From contig ADNK01002325.1 of NCBI GenBank assembly GCA_000320545.1, positions 1 to 64,000 on the forward strand: a stretch of DNA of 64,000 nt, in the 5' to 3' direction. The notes under the pieces were generated by a model. It was not told the origin of the DNA, did no database searches, and saw nothing but the letters and a program-made list of their open reading frames with translations. Shown here one piece after another: positions 36,126 through 48,424 of the stretch. Position numbers and translations under genes: made by a program. How positions within the stretch are numbered: position 1 is the first letter of the stretch; each line of letters begins with the position of its first letter. This stretch comes from Bigelowiella natans CCMP2755 (taxonomy: Eukaryota > Cercozoa > Chlorarachniophyceae).

Positions 36126-36698
36126 TTAGTCGAGGAGATTTGCGAGCCATTTGAAGCCGTCGGGGTATCCAGCCTCCTTCACTACCGAACACATAAAAAT
36201 TTCCAGCGGCCTTATGCCCTCGGATGGTTTCCCTGTTTTTCCAGTCGAGAGTTGAGAAATACCTAGAGCCTCTTTGCATTGTTTCTCCGAGATTGTAGCG
36301 ATATCAATCTTATTGCCTAGGATAAGGAATGGACACTTCGCTGGAAGTTCACTTAGGAGTTTGTGAAGTTCTTTCTTAGACTCATCGAGACGTTTAGTGT
36401 CTGCCACGTCAACCATGTATACAATACCATCAATTGCGGTCATGTATTCTTTCCAGACTTTTCGCGCAGCCTTATGTCCCCCCAAGTCATGAGTAGTGAA
36501 ATTTACGCCACCCATTTGCAACTCCTCCTTCTGTGGATACCTCGTGGGAGCGTGTGAAACAAGTTTTCCGTCTCTCAGTCTGTGAAGGAGAGTGGTCTTT
36601 CCGGCATTGTCCAATCCGAGAAACAAAATGCGACCCGATTTGTTGTAGAGTCCTAGCCAACTCAGCGAGTCCATAGCCCATTTCCAAAGGAATGACAT
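36126..36698 (-). CDS. SAR1: Sar1 small GTPase
   Basis: A single-exon frame from ATG at 36,698 to TAA at 36,126 gives 190 residues, the normal Sar1 length. It has the Sar1 amphipathic N-terminus (MSFLWKWAMDSLSWLGL) and the P-loop GLDNAGKT. It also has the switch region (PTRYPQKEEL...FTTHDLGGH), the NKID guanine motif and the CSVVK box, and ends in WLANLLD. Sar1 lacks the myristoylated glycine of Arf proteins and inserts its helix into ER membrane to recruit Sec23/Sec24. The lack of introns is unusual for this window. The open frame continues upstream of 36,698 but without the family's sequence, so this ATG is preferred. It is convergent with the Sec24-like gene. Confidence 0.96.
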   Translation of the reverse strand: MSFLWKWAMDSLSWLGLYNKSGRILFLGLDNAGKTTLLHRLRDGKLVSHAPTRYPQKEELQMGGVNFTTHDLGGHKAARKVWKEYMTAIDGIVYMVDVADTKRLDESKKELHKLLSELPAKCPFLILGNKIDIATISEKQCKEALGISQLSTGKTGKPSEGIRPLEIFMCSVVKEAGYPDGFKWLANLLD

Positions 36699-38051
36699 CT
36701 CTAATAAAATATAAGGATCATCTGCAAGTTGAAAAGTTACACTTCCTTTCCTTTTTTTAACGGAGAAGCTAGAAGAAAGACCCAAAGCAAGATATCTACA
36801 CCTTCTACCACCTTTGAAAATCCAAATACCAACTTTCAAAATCTAAACCTGATTTAAAAGGAACCCCCCCCCTTTATCCAAAAAAAGTCAATCTGTAAAC
36901 ACCTCTAATATTTGTTCAGCGTGAAGTTTGGGCCCTATTTCGTAGGTGCTCGTGGTTGTTTGTAGGTCCTGCCCGTATCCTTTGGGGAGGTCTATAGCTT
37001 ATTATCCTGCTTGTACAGATGAAGCAAGTTCCTTCCTCTTTCTTTCCTTCGTTCTGTTCCTCTTCCTATTCCCTGCTGCAGGCTTCCTTACTTTCCTACT
37101 ACTACGCTCCTCCGTAAGACGTATACTCACGGTAATAAAATTGAATCAATCAAGCTACGCTACAGCTCCGTTTATGCCTTAAAATTAATAACTACACACA
37201 TTTTCTACCCCAAATAGACTACATTCCATGCTTTAGAGCAAATAAGTCGAGTTCCTCCCGAGCTTATCTGAAACACAGCTGACCCCAGCGTTGTATTTTT
37301 TGCCGTTTTCCGCTCTCATTGTTCTTTATAATTTGTCTTAGACAAAAAATTATATATATTTAAGCTTTATTCATCATCGAAAAATTTCGCGGGAAGGCTC
37401 TGGGAAGACTCTAAACGTACAAATACAAGATTTCAGAAAATATACTACTATTTCTGAAAGCGACGTACTATTCTTGCCAGTCCATACAAAGTTTTGAGCT
37501 GGAATGTTCGGATGCCACCGGAACCTACAGATTTGATGTAATCCCGGATAAGTTGACACTTACATATTTTCCTGGAAATTCCCCATGACTTTTGTGGATT
37601 TATATTGCGAAAATGGTTTTTATGAAAGTACAATCGAAACAGTTTTTTACCCATTGGTCTATCAAGCCGCGACGAATTGATCCGGGAACTTAACCAAAAT
37701 ACCCTAGATTTTCTAGTCTAAAATCCATGTTGGCATTGACGTAGATCTACATGTGCAGTTTTTTGCGATCCGATCTGGGAATCCCACTCTACCTGTACAT
37801 GTATCTACATGTATTTCGGCTGATGCAATATCGAAGCAATTATTGCTTATTGACAAAGCAAAAAAAGCTGGCTTGCAGGGCAGATTGTAAGAGCAGATTG
37901 AAAATATTACCTATGTCGTAGAAATTAAATCAACATAGAATTCCAATGTTTTGTTTGGAAAACTCGGCAAATTTAAGTCTAAAACACTCTCTCAAACTTT
38001 AACAATTGCCCACCCCAGAATTTGCTAAATAAATAAGATAAATAACTACAA
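36699..38051. promoter_or_regulatory. Divergent 5'-5' spacer between Sar1 and the AT-hook gene
   Basis: A 1.35 kb gap with no supported gene. Short open frames on the minus strand (37,374-37,654) show no domain and no matching splice context. No palindrome island is present. Short words such as TCTACATGTA near 37,746-37,812 repeat twice. Confidence 0.5.
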
Positions 38052-38501
38052 ATGTCGAGCAACCAAGATTCTACGCCCTCCCCTTCTCCTGCTACCGAAA
38101 GTGAAAAGGAGAAAGCCCCGAAAGAAAATGCTAGGGGAAGGGGACGACCACCAACCTCTAGAACGCCGAATCCGAAAAGAACACCCGGTAGGCGGAGACC
38201 GATGCTGAAAGTTGAACCAAGCTCCAGATCCAAGACTCCGACATCGGAGGCAAAGGAGATCCTTAGTCCTAATGGGAAGCCTTACACACCTAAAGAGAAG
38301 CTCGCTGCATCGACAATCCAGAAGTTTTTCCGTACGAACAGGAGACGGAGTGTAGTGAAGAAGCTGTTGAGTCCAAATAGTGTAAAATTGAAGACAAAAT
38401 TGCGTAGAGGTGAGAGTGCACCCACTCGGCCCAGCCGGGATCATCCGATTTCAACCAAATCTATGACTTTTCTGGGAAGTGTCCTAGAAGGAAAGGAATA
38501 A
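38052..38501 (+). CDS. Small basic AT-hook protein with IQ-like helix
   Basis: An intronless frame of 149 residues starts at ATG 38,052. It is rich in Lys, Arg, Pro and Ser. Residues 28-34 (RGRGRPP) match an AT-hook, which binds the minor groove of A+T DNA. Residues about 85-100 (AASTIQKFFRTNRRR) resemble an IQ calmodulin-binding helix without the second conserved glycine. SP and TP pairs are frequent, as in proteins regulated by proline-directed kinases. A DNA- or chromatin-associated role is inferred; no family is recognised. Start context and stop are clear. It is convergent with the FAM13-like gene. Confidence 0.75.
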   Translation: MSSNQDSTPSPSPATESEKEKAPKENARGRGRPPTSRTPNPKRTPGRRRPMLKVEPSSRSKTPTSEAKEILSPNGKPYTPKEKLAASTIQKFFRTNRRRSVVKKLLSPNSVKLKTKLRRGESAPTRPSRDHPISTKSMTFLGSVLEGKE

Positions 38502-40150
38502 GCTGCCGAACTCTTTCTACGTTACATTTCAGTTTTGTGCACGGAGTGTTGAACATTGCGCATAGAATATAATATCGCTAATTATTGAGTAGAATGATCA
38601 TTCCGTACGATATACACCTTCTATTTCCTATTTTAAGTTTCCGTTTTGAAATACTATTTTCATGCCTACCATGCTGTAATACTTTTGGTTGATCAAAAAG
38701 CAAGTCCTAGATCCCTACAAAAAAGCGGCGATTAGTAATAAATAAAATGCATACATGAAAACACACACACCAGATAATTGAACTATATAAATGTGATATA
38801 AATGTTATATGTAGACGTACTTCATAAGAAATACATATTTTAAAAATCCTCCCCACGTTGACTTCTATCTCAGTTTTCCAGTTGTATTTTGAGAAATGCA
38901 ATATCTTCTAACGATGTGTTGTGTAGCAAATCTACGCAACGCGATTCACCATCGCATGGAAACTGCCAGTGAGAGTTGTCCGAATCCACTTGTTGGTTAC
39001 AACTTAATTGTCTGCATTGATAGCACGGCACCTTAAATTAAAATATGTTTGTTTGACGCTCGTCTTTTTGCATCGCAAACAAAAAATCTTTTGCTCATCA
39101 TTGTTGTTGCATTGGTCTTGAGAAACTTTTTAATACAGAAAATAAATGCTTAATAATTATTATTTTGTGCTGCTACACCACTAGCCTTTTCTAAACTTAT
39201 CTCATTGTTACATACGATAACCACGAAGCCACATGTGCATCGTAGCTGATGGCATTCATCGTGTGGAAATGTGGTACGCATGCTATTGGCGCAGGCTGAT
39301 GCATCATCGCACACACTGCAAACGGGTTGCTGCCGGTCTAGCGGTGGGTCTCATGCACGGCGGTGCCTTGCGTATATCTAGGTATTCTAGCATTCTATCT
39401 AGCTAGTCTAGTAGCTAGTATTGCTAATGCGAACGTTGCATCGCCTGGCTAGCTGCTGGTATGCAGTCGCGTAGCCAGCTAGCTTGCTAGCTTGTGCTAT
39501 GTCTAGATGTGCGCCTGCGCAGCCACAACGTCATGCGCATGTTGTTCATCAAATTCGCACAGCGGGACTAGGCAAGTGAATGCATGCTAGCATGCTGCTG
39601 CTATACGACTCCCATGCTGGCATGCTCTAGTGCTAGCTAGCTAGCATGCTAGCTAGCATGCTTTAGCTAGATGCATGCAACGGCCAACGCGCTCTGTGAT
39701 GAGCACGCGATAATCGCAGCGTGTGCGCATCGCTAGCTACATGTCGCATCGCATCTATCTGCATAGCTGCACATGGACTTGTTTTTGTGTGCGCGCTGCG
39801 CATGCCAGCATGGCAATGCATGTATCTAGCTTGCACCAGAGCACATGTGGTCGACCCCACAGCGTCTGGCTCAAACAGTTCTAGAGTCACTTTTTGTTTG
39901 GAGGCGGTGGCGTGTCGTGCAATGACGATTTGACACGTACGCCATGCTAGCATGGTACGCTCGTCTTCTAGGGTTTTGCACAGAGGTACGCACATGCACA
40001 TCTAGACATGTGCAACTTAGGCGCTGTAGCCGCAACTTTACACAGCTCTAGAGCGACATCATTAGGATACGATGACTATTTAACGTATTTAAATATAAAT
40101 CACTGATTAATTCTGTCTCCATATCTAGACAAACACGTATGCGCATAAAT

Positions 40151-40266
40151 GCACACATGACTAGATAACATCCAAACGCTGCAGCAGCGGCTTTGCTTAG
40201 CTACATTAGAGTGACCATTGAAAGAATGTAATTTAATTTGTTGACACATTACATCCATCTCATGTG
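40151..40266 (+). repeat. Diverged dispersed block, copy 2
   Basis: This is the partner of 26,196-26,375: the same segments in the same order and orientation, shortened by deletion of about 45 bases between the first two words. It lies about 140 bp from the stop of the FAM13-like gene. Confidence 0.7.

Positions 40267-40267
<1 letters not shown>

Positions 40268-40362
<95 letters not shown>
40268..40362. repeat. (AT)n(GT)n(GA)n compound microsatellite
   Basis: Three abutting dinucleotide runs directly follow the dispersed block, 40 bp from the stop codon of the minus-strand gene. Confidence 0.9.
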
Positions 40363-40365
<3 letters not shown>

Positions 40366-40403
40366 CAGTCTTGCGTGAATTTCCCTGAAGTTTCATACGC
40401 GAG

Positions 40404-42592
40404 CTATCGTTTTGCCTCAGCGTCAAGCTGCATATCAGTTCTATTTCTAGGTTCCCACTCGTGCATTATTCTTGCTTCTTGCTTATCTAATTCTTTGGAT
40501 GGTGGACTTGAGAGCGGGGAATGTACCTCTTCGCGACTCTGCTTCAACGGAGATATCAAGTTTCTGCTGACGCTTGTCGTACCAGCATTTCTCTCTACAA
40601 ATGTTGATGATGATGATAACCTTGGACTGGATAATGTTGATATAGACCTAGCTGTTGGAGAGACGAATCCATTCAATCCAGCTTGGTTTTGGATCCTGCT
40701 ACTACTACTATTACTGCTGCTGCTACTTTTCCCACTGCTAATATCTGTTGAAATTGGAAATTCTGTACATGGCGTAGTGGTTGAAACATTATTGTTACTG
40801 CTTCTTCTACTTTCATTGCCAGAGTATCTAAGAATTTGCGTTTTCAGTTGCAAATAGCGGTCGAATTCTGAGATCATATAATATTTTGTGTTAGATGAAC
40901 AATTTAGCAAGAGGCAAGAGAGGGTATTTCCTACATACTCCAATTATGGGGTTCCTATCCTGCTTCTACATGACATAATTTCGTAACCTTCTTTCACGGG
41001 TATGATGTCGCGTTGATACTGGATTTTTCTACCGTTTTTCCTGCAAATAAAATCAAATTGGATGCATGTGTTGCTATACGACAATAATTTTGAATACTTA
41101 CATTCGGAACTGTCGCTCGAATTTGTTGAGACGAATCTATCCACAAAGATATCATCGTTTAATTGCTTATACACGTGTATACAAGAATGCTTACTTGCAG
41201 AATCCTTTTTTCAGCTTTTATCTGTGCTAGGGTTAAAGAAGTATTCTTTTGCTGTTTCTATAAAGAGAGGAATTTAGAGTTGATTTTTGGTCCTAGCTTA
41301 ACATGTGATATACCCGTAACGTAGCAGAGTTGATATTATCCTTTATCGCTCGGTATTCTTCATATATCGGGCGGTAAACTTCTTTTTCTTGTTTGGTTGG
41401 CTATATAAAGATAAATTAGTAATAAATACATTCGCAAAAACAAGTATTCGGGTACCAATCTGCCATTCTTGTGTTTAAAAGCTTTGTCCAGTCCATTGAG
41501 AAGCCTTTTCAAGAACGCTTTGTCATCCTGCATTTGCTCCACCCTAATTATCCAACCGTGAGTACCAAAAATCAAAGCATCTTATGCGCACTTACGTCAT
41601 CAAGTTGATATCCTGAGGACGATTATAGCTATCTCTCTGCATTAAAAATCAAATTAAATTTGTCAGGTTCATGAAGATCTAATCGTTACAATCCTTTTCA
41701 TGCCTGTTTCCTTATTGTTTCTTGCGCAAGCATAAGACGACTATGTGAAGGATCTCGGGCTGACAAAACAGGTCTACGAATCTGCAAAAACAGCTTTTTA
41801 AGAATAACTTTCTCAGCATCACTATGATCATAACCTGATATCCTCTCCATGCAGCCTGTATTTGTACTGCCGAACTATCGCGAATCATCTTTTTCATTCT
41901 CTATTTTTAACATTGTATGTAATGAGAACATTGCAGAATCTTAAAAACGATCCGGGTTAGACAACCTGATACTTATTGATAAGCTTCACCCTCTCCTTCT
42001 TTGAGATGTTGGAACCCTCTGTCGATCGTAACTTCGCACGGATTTCCTGTGTGATTAGAATTAAGTTCACAATTCCGAGGCAAGCTTCTGGTGATTCAGA
42101 TGTGTAGCACCTTGCACTTTGCAAGATACATTTTGCGCTCTTGCGTGTCCAGTCGCTGGACTCTCTTCTCTGCTTGTGTATATTTCTCATCTACAGAAGC
42201 GAATGTTAGAGAGTGGAAGTGTCTCGGAAGATGTTTATCCAAGGCCTAAATAAAATATAAGCTTAGTCCTTTTTTAAAAATGACAATTACAACCTGCAAA
42301 TAAATCTATTACCAGTGCAAAGGCCTCCTTATCCTCAAACAAAATACCCACCGCCTTTAGAATCGCCTTTCTAAATGGTTCATGTTCGGACATATCCCTG
42401 GTATCCTTCAGCATTTTCTCTACAGCTTCCTTCACTTCTACATATTTAGTTATTGCATAACACGCGTCAAACATCTATTTTGTTGTCATTCAATTTTTTC
42501 GAACGCAAGGCGATTCATAGACTCACCGATGACAAACAAGCTGGGTCCTGGGTGAGCAGAATTCCCTTCTTTGCGATGTGAAGATGTTGATG
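40404..42592 (-). CDS. IQ-motif protein with two FAM13-like domains
   Basis: Exons chain on the minus strand from at least 42,592 to the TAG at 40,404; the first exon may lie further upstream. In order: a helical segment (DKEAFALALDKHLPRHF), a coiled coil (EKRVQRLDTQERKMYL), a good IQ motif (AVQIQAAWRGYQIRRP), a FAM13-like domain and a second, weaker one. The first domain reads FLKRLLNGLDKAFKHKNGR, then YRPIYEEYRAIKDNI. The second reads QIRLNKFERQFRMKNGRK. A Ser/Asn-rich tail follows. The hydrophobic/NGR/PxYEEYR layout is that of the C-terminal domain of FAM13 proteins, whose function is poorly known. One intron, 41,703-41,637, needs a GC donor (CAG|GCATGA). Calmodulin binding is inferred from the IQ motif. 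Confidence 0.8.
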
Positions 42593-43033
42593 CTTAGAAC
42601 TAACAGTAATTCTACAATTGACAGTAGAACGTTTGTCAATGCGCTACGTATTGAAGGAGAGGAAGAGAGGTGATGATCATTTAACAAACGAGTCGAGTAA
42701 TGGAGGCTTTCGCCAAAATTTCACGATACTGTCTTAATACATACGACAATACGAATGGCATGTCGTTGGTGAGAATAACAGGGCATTATCTGTATTCTTG
42801 GATGATTTTATACGACAATAAAAAAGTGATGTCGCCAGGGGAGAATAAGTGATATTCACGTAAAAATGCATCGAAATAGTGTCTCTCCATCCTGAACTAT
42901 CGTCGTCAGTGGCCGTGTACGATCACATGCAGCGTCGGCCCAACGGCTAGCTTAGCAAAAGCTACAAGGGGGTGGGTACAGCCATGACTAGCTTACATTT
43001 TGCACCTATCAACTTTGCTACCCACACTTAGGA
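42593..43033. promoter_or_regulatory. Divergent 5'-5' spacer
   Basis: It separates the starts of the FAM13-like and SH3b-like genes. It probably holds the unlocated first exon of the former. A short patch near 42,915-43,000 has some island-like words (GCTAGC, ACATGCAG) but is far weaker than in the convergent gaps. Confidence 0.4.
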
Positions 43034-45324
43034 ATGGACAGGCAGAGTCTATGGCTCATTGTGCACTCAGTGATGACAGTAGTTATCGCTCTGGAGAGCG
43101 TCGTCCAGGAATCAAGCGTAAGATTGAAATGGAAGAGTCGAAGAGCATCAGAGCTTGAGCAACAAAGATTACAGTACGTAGAAGAATCCTAAACAAGCAA
43201 CCAAAAGCATTTATTTTATATCACTTCCATTCAAGAAGACCCCTGCACGGGAGTCGCACGCCGAATCGCAATAAAATAGACGAATCAACATTTTATTATA
43301 CGATAATTGCATTGCAGCAAATGCGTATCGAATGAGCGAATCATCACACCCTGATAATTCTGCTGACTGACTGATCTCAGAGTCAAAACGGCGCCAAGGG
43401 GAGAAAGATGGAAAAATGATCTATTCACATTGAACCAAAATTTGGATGTTGCGATGAGTAAGTGAGTGCTGAAAAGATTTGATATTATTGATACATAAAT
43501 TATTCTATCTCCACATATCAGCACAATTTGATGAGGAAGATAAGGCACGAATTTATACGGAAATCAAACAAGCACTCCAAGGCTTTAAATACAAGATTTT
43601 AGAAAAGGTGGCTATCGTTGAACACCCAATGTTTCATTTCTCTTTCGAACATGTATGATGGTGTATAATTATTGGAACCAATAGACCACATCGGCAAGAG
43701 AAGCTTGGAGAGATGCAATTCAAGATGTCTCTGAGAAAGAGGATCTGCCGACGAACCTCATTGAAAAACTTGTTCAGAACTATGATCAGGTAATATTGCA
43801 TTATTACGAAGTTAACGAATAATCTCATTGTTTGTTTGCCAAAAAGCTCAATCATCATCATTGTGACATAAATAATACTCAGGCTGTAACTTTACACCGC
43901 GAATTTTTGAGGAACTATGATATGCAACAAAGATACAGAAGATGGATCGTGTCCTTCCCTGGAGGTCTGAATGTACGGAAACTTCCAGAAACAACTGCTT
44001 CTGTCGTATCTGCCGCTGATGTCGGTGATGAGGTAGGTGATGATTCAGGAGACGAATCAATCGGAGAATCAGTCATGATTATTTTTGTTTACTGATCGTG
44101 ACTCTTCCTTATTTGCTCTGGTAATCCCCCCCCTTGTCGTATTGGTGTCTCATCATTTCGAAGATAACTTCATCACGTGAAAGTCAAAGCTGGGTCTTCT
44201 CCGAGAAGGTTGATACTATGCTAATGAACAAATCACTGTAACCCTAAAATCAAACCTAAAGTGCCGCTGTACAAATATAATGTGTCAATATGTGCTATGA
44301 ATGTTCTTCTTCTGTCAGCAGCAGCATTGTCCTTTAGCCACCCTACTAGACTAGACACAATAATTATAACAGACTGGAGGATGGATTTGCAGGAGAAAGA
44401 GGGACAACACGATAGCCTTTTTGGAGAGAATTACAAAAAAGGTGATAAACATTCATAAAAACCACAGTTTTCCCCGTTGACGGCATTATTCAAAGAAGAA
44501 GAAGAAGAAGAAGAAGAAGACAGATACCCATACACATCACATATGTGCTAGTAAATTCAAAACCTGCTTTAACTCCTCTATCGTGCAGTCACGTGCTTGG
44601 ATTGTTGTCTTTCCGGGTGGTGTGAATACCAGAATGGTAGTAGTAGAAGTAGTAGTTTTTGTGTGATAAACAGTATAATGACACAAAGGGCAGTAGTAGT
44701 TTTTGTATGATATACAGTATGATGACACAAAGGACAATAAACAGCCTTAAATCAACAATTGAGAATTGCCTTTATATTCGGAAGAGAAATAAAATATGTA
44801 CATACGTGGTGTGTATGTTCTATAATAAATGATGCACACTGCTGTACACTATCTTCACAAAACTGCCTCTGGTTACTACTCAGGAACCGAGTTTTTCATC
44901 TGAAACAACGGGCAAGGTGAGGGAGGGGTGAAAGGATAATAGCACAGTTCTTGATGATGATGATGGTGGTAATGGTGATGATGATGATGGTAAGCATATG
45001 GTGAGAACGAAGTTGGGATAGAGGCAACGAAGAGTGCCGACCACGTGCACGTACGAGAGGGAGCGAGAGTTGTAGATTCTTTCTATGATCTTACGAATTA
45101 TTATTACTATTTATTTATTATTTAGGGTCTAGACCAAGGAGAGTACTTCGTGGAATTAGAATCTGCCTTTGTATGTTGTCAAACAAATCAATATAAAAAT
45201 AAATCAATTCATTCGTTAAAACATCGTGTTTCGATGGTATGAATCCCAAACACCCAGGAATATTTCATCTGTATACTATTTATATTTATTCAGTAGTAGT
45301 CACCTGTACCTGGGTCAGTTTCCT

Positions 45325-45369
<45 letters not shown>

Positions 45370-45683
45370 ATATATGCTGCTGCGTCGTCGTTGACAGGAA
45401 GGAAAGTGGGTGCGTAGTTGCCACGGATGGGTTGCAACTCACAGTCAAAAAGGAGCTCAAACACTCATCGAATCAGTTAAGGTACGATTCATTACTTGGG
45501 ATGACAACATCCAATAAGGACAAAGAAAGAAGCAACGCACACACACACACACACATAAACATACACATACCACATTCTTACAGTATAAACGCTACTGTGA
45601 TTGTTCTCGAATAACACCATCAGTACACGGACATGAAGGAATGGAGTGTCCAGTGCAGGTGACTATTGTAACTAGTATTGCGA

Positions 45684-45720
<37 letters not shown>

Positions 45721-45856
45721 GGGGTGCTAATACTTGAATAAATATGATGCGGAACCAGTTATGAGCAAGCTTTATTTTTGAAGTCTTATTTTATGTACGT
45801 CAACTGCAGGGAGGGATGTAATGTGTTGGCACGACCGACACTTAAATCAGCTGTGG

Positions 45857-45888
<32 letters not shown>

Positions 45889-46111
45889 ATCTATTAACCA
45901 ATATACCCTGAAACCATTCTTAATTATAATTGACAGATGGATGCATGAATACATACAAACGAAATAATTTATGAAAAGTAGTTTTAATGGGTTATCACAC
46001 CAGCACGTGGATCTTCCTGTGATCACCTCCGCCTCCTCCTCTAGGTTTCTAAGCTGGAACAGGGGCAAAAAGTCTTCCAAGTAAAGAGGAATAGGACGAC
46101 GATTATATTAT

Positions 46112-46145
<34 letters not shown>

Positions 46146-46166
46146 ATTCTCACGATGCAGCACGCC

Positions 46167-46201
<35 letters not shown>

Positions 46202-46307
46202 CCAAACTCAATATCCAAAGCTTAGCCCTTCGAACCTTATCTTTGCAGTCAAAGCAATCATACCAAAACCATGATGCTAGAAGCTATTACCTCCATCATC
46301 ATCATCA

Positions 46308-46338
<31 letters not shown>

Positions 46339-47102
46339 TGCTATCGATAGTCAGGTTGAGGAAGCAGCTTACGGATGGATACGCACAGCATTTGGATGGT
46401 GTCAGACAAACAAAGTTGCTAAGCACACTGCAGCAGCAGCAGCAGCAGCAGCAGCAATTCCTCAAAAGAGGGGTTGTGTCAATGCGAGCGACGATGAGCT
46501 CCTCCAGATGGAAGTCTCGAGGGATTTTTCCCACAAGTTGCATTTTATCCGTGGCCATCCTTCTCATTTAAGAAGAGGCATGGATCGACTAGCCAATGCA
46601 GGACTTACGAGTACAGTGGTTAAATTCCAGGCAAAGGTGCTGATAGTGATCATGTTGATGATGATCACAATGTGGGAGATTAACGAGGGGGAGGAAGGGG
46701 AGTTATGTAGTAATTGTGTCATAAGTGTTTGACGTTGGTGTGCTCGTGAAGCTTAGAACCTGTCATTATTCTCAGGATGGAGAGATCGAAGTATATGCAC
46801 TAAAATACAACAAGGGCGAGGATCGGTATAATGAATTCCTTGTCATTATCATTAAGAAACAACTTCTTCAGAATAACAAGCAGTAATTTTTCATGGAATT
46901 TTCTCTATGCTTCAGGCTAGAGCTGAGGCACTACGTCGACGGACGGTACATCTAAATTGCACAAAACGAGGAGGAAACGAACATAAAATCATACCGAGCG
47001 CTCATAATATACTTTGAAAAGGTTTCGAAATCTAGTCCAGTCGTTGCGATTCATCGTCAAAGAAATGGTAGAAACTTCTCTTCAGAGTAGATAGTAGTAG
47101 TT

Positions 47103-47133
<31 letters not shown>

Positions 47134-48424
47134 TGGTAGTAGATGTGTATTAATGGAATCCTAAAGATGATGATATTAGGATTCACTGTTATACAATGCA
47201 CTCATGCACAATATCTTGCGTCGTTGGCTCCTGTTGTCACTTCGTTGGAATAGTAAGCAGAAATCATGAAGACCGTGCACTATTTCACTTATGTTGCTGC
47301 CTACAAACAACAACGTCACAACAATAACAACAACAATCGCGACCCCTTCGCTGCACTAATCAGGTATTGGAAGACGATGTGACGTGGTCAGGAGTTCTCC
47401 CAATGTCAAGATCAAAATCTATTCTAGAGGTGGTGGTGGTGGTGGTGGTGTGCCACTTACAAGTAAATATATCACATTTGATCACGATGATTTTACGTTA
47501 TAGGGTCTTCGAAACCTTACTCGCGCAGCAAGTATAGATTTCACGTTAAATACGGAGGACTACTGGTGGCTTTCTAGAACTGACCTTCAAAAACGAATGT
47601 CGTTTGTAAGTGGAGTCTTCGGATTTGATGAACAAACTGCACCGTTGCTCCAACGAACAGCAGCCTTGGACGAGAATAAAGACTTCGATGAAGATCAAAG
47701 TAATCTTCCCCTCTCTCCCTCCTCCCCTTTAAATTGTTGAAGCAGAAATTTATTGTCGAGCTTATAAGTAATAAGTATCCCCCCCCCCCCCCCCCCTTCG
47801 TGATAGTAACTAAACAGCTCTAAAATTTACTTATAATCAAATAGGACATGAGCACTCAAAAGATCCCGCTGTGTTAGCAAGTGCAAAAGCAGATGCAGAA
47901 GCAGACGCACTCTTGAAGCAAGCACAGACAGAACTGTATTACATCCCACAACTTTGGCTTGTCCTTATTGTTCATCACAATCGTTATCATTAGCATTGAA
48001 GTTATTGTCGATATCACTATCTTCATTGTCGTTATCATTTGAATATATCAGCCACAAAGAAAGAAAGGTGGACATAAAGGACATCAAAAAGATTATGCAA
48101 GGGATTAATAATGAAGATCCTGAAGCTTTCCGAGCATTTGGGGTTGTCTTTATAATTCTGTCATAAAACACACCGTTTCTCATTATGATATTTTCTGTGA
48201 TTAATTTAAGCCCAAGTGGGGAGACTTGAGGGAGGTTCGAGAAAGGCTACAAAAGGTGAAGTTTTTTCATAGTTGAGTCAATCTTGTAAATTATATAAAT
48301 TATACCGCATGCCTTATTTCAGGAGCAAGATAAGGAAGACGAACTTGTGCCTGAAGGAGCAGAAGCTGATCGAATGTATTATAAGCAAATGCAAGAACTT
48401 GAAGACATCGAAAGGGACGGATAA
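43034..48424 (+). CDS. Multi-module SH3b-like protein
   Basis: A chain of exons ends in TAA at 48,424; the start ATG at 43,034 (hydrophobic leader) is uncertain. At least three SH3b-like modules recur, each opening W-V-(F)PGG-N(V/T)R or similar. They are RRWIVSFPGGLNVRKLPE (about 43,945), RAWIVVFPGGVNTRM (about 44,605, continued by GEYFVELES and GKWVRSCHGWVATHS) and EWSVQCREGCNVLARPTLKS (45,640-45,855, continued by YGWIRTAFGWCQ). Later exons encode charged helices, including DYWWLSRTDLQKRMSF and an acidic end (EDELVPEGAEADRM). SH3b folds bind peptide or cell-wall ligands in bacteria; in protists they occur in signalling proteins. An Ala run from a (GCA)n tract lies near 46,430. The role is unknown. 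Confidence 0.7.
46112..46201. repeat. (GAT)n and (AC)n microsatellites
   Basis: A (GAT)n run at 46,112-46,146 and an (AC)n run at 46,169-46,201 fill an intron of the SH3b gene. Other intronic tracts in this gene are (CT)n 45,328-45,364, (CAT)n near 45,688-45,720, (GTA)n near 47,105-47,130 and a C run near 47,778-47,797. Confidence 0.85.

Larger units (their letters stand above)
38502..40403. other. Convergent-gap spacer with palindrome island D
   Basis: From 38,502 to about 39,190 there is plain A+T-rich sequence without a gene. From about 39,190 to 40,060 the sequence is dense in CTAG, GCATGC, TGCGCA and CATG words (peaks near 39,400-39,500 and 39,580-39,680). The diverged block at 40,151-40,266 and a microsatellite complete the gap up to the FAM13-like stop. 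Confidence 0.75.

Noticed and set aside
37374-37654. Overlapping minus-strand open frames of about 60-68 codons
   Set aside because: No conserved motif, biased composition or matching splice chain was found.
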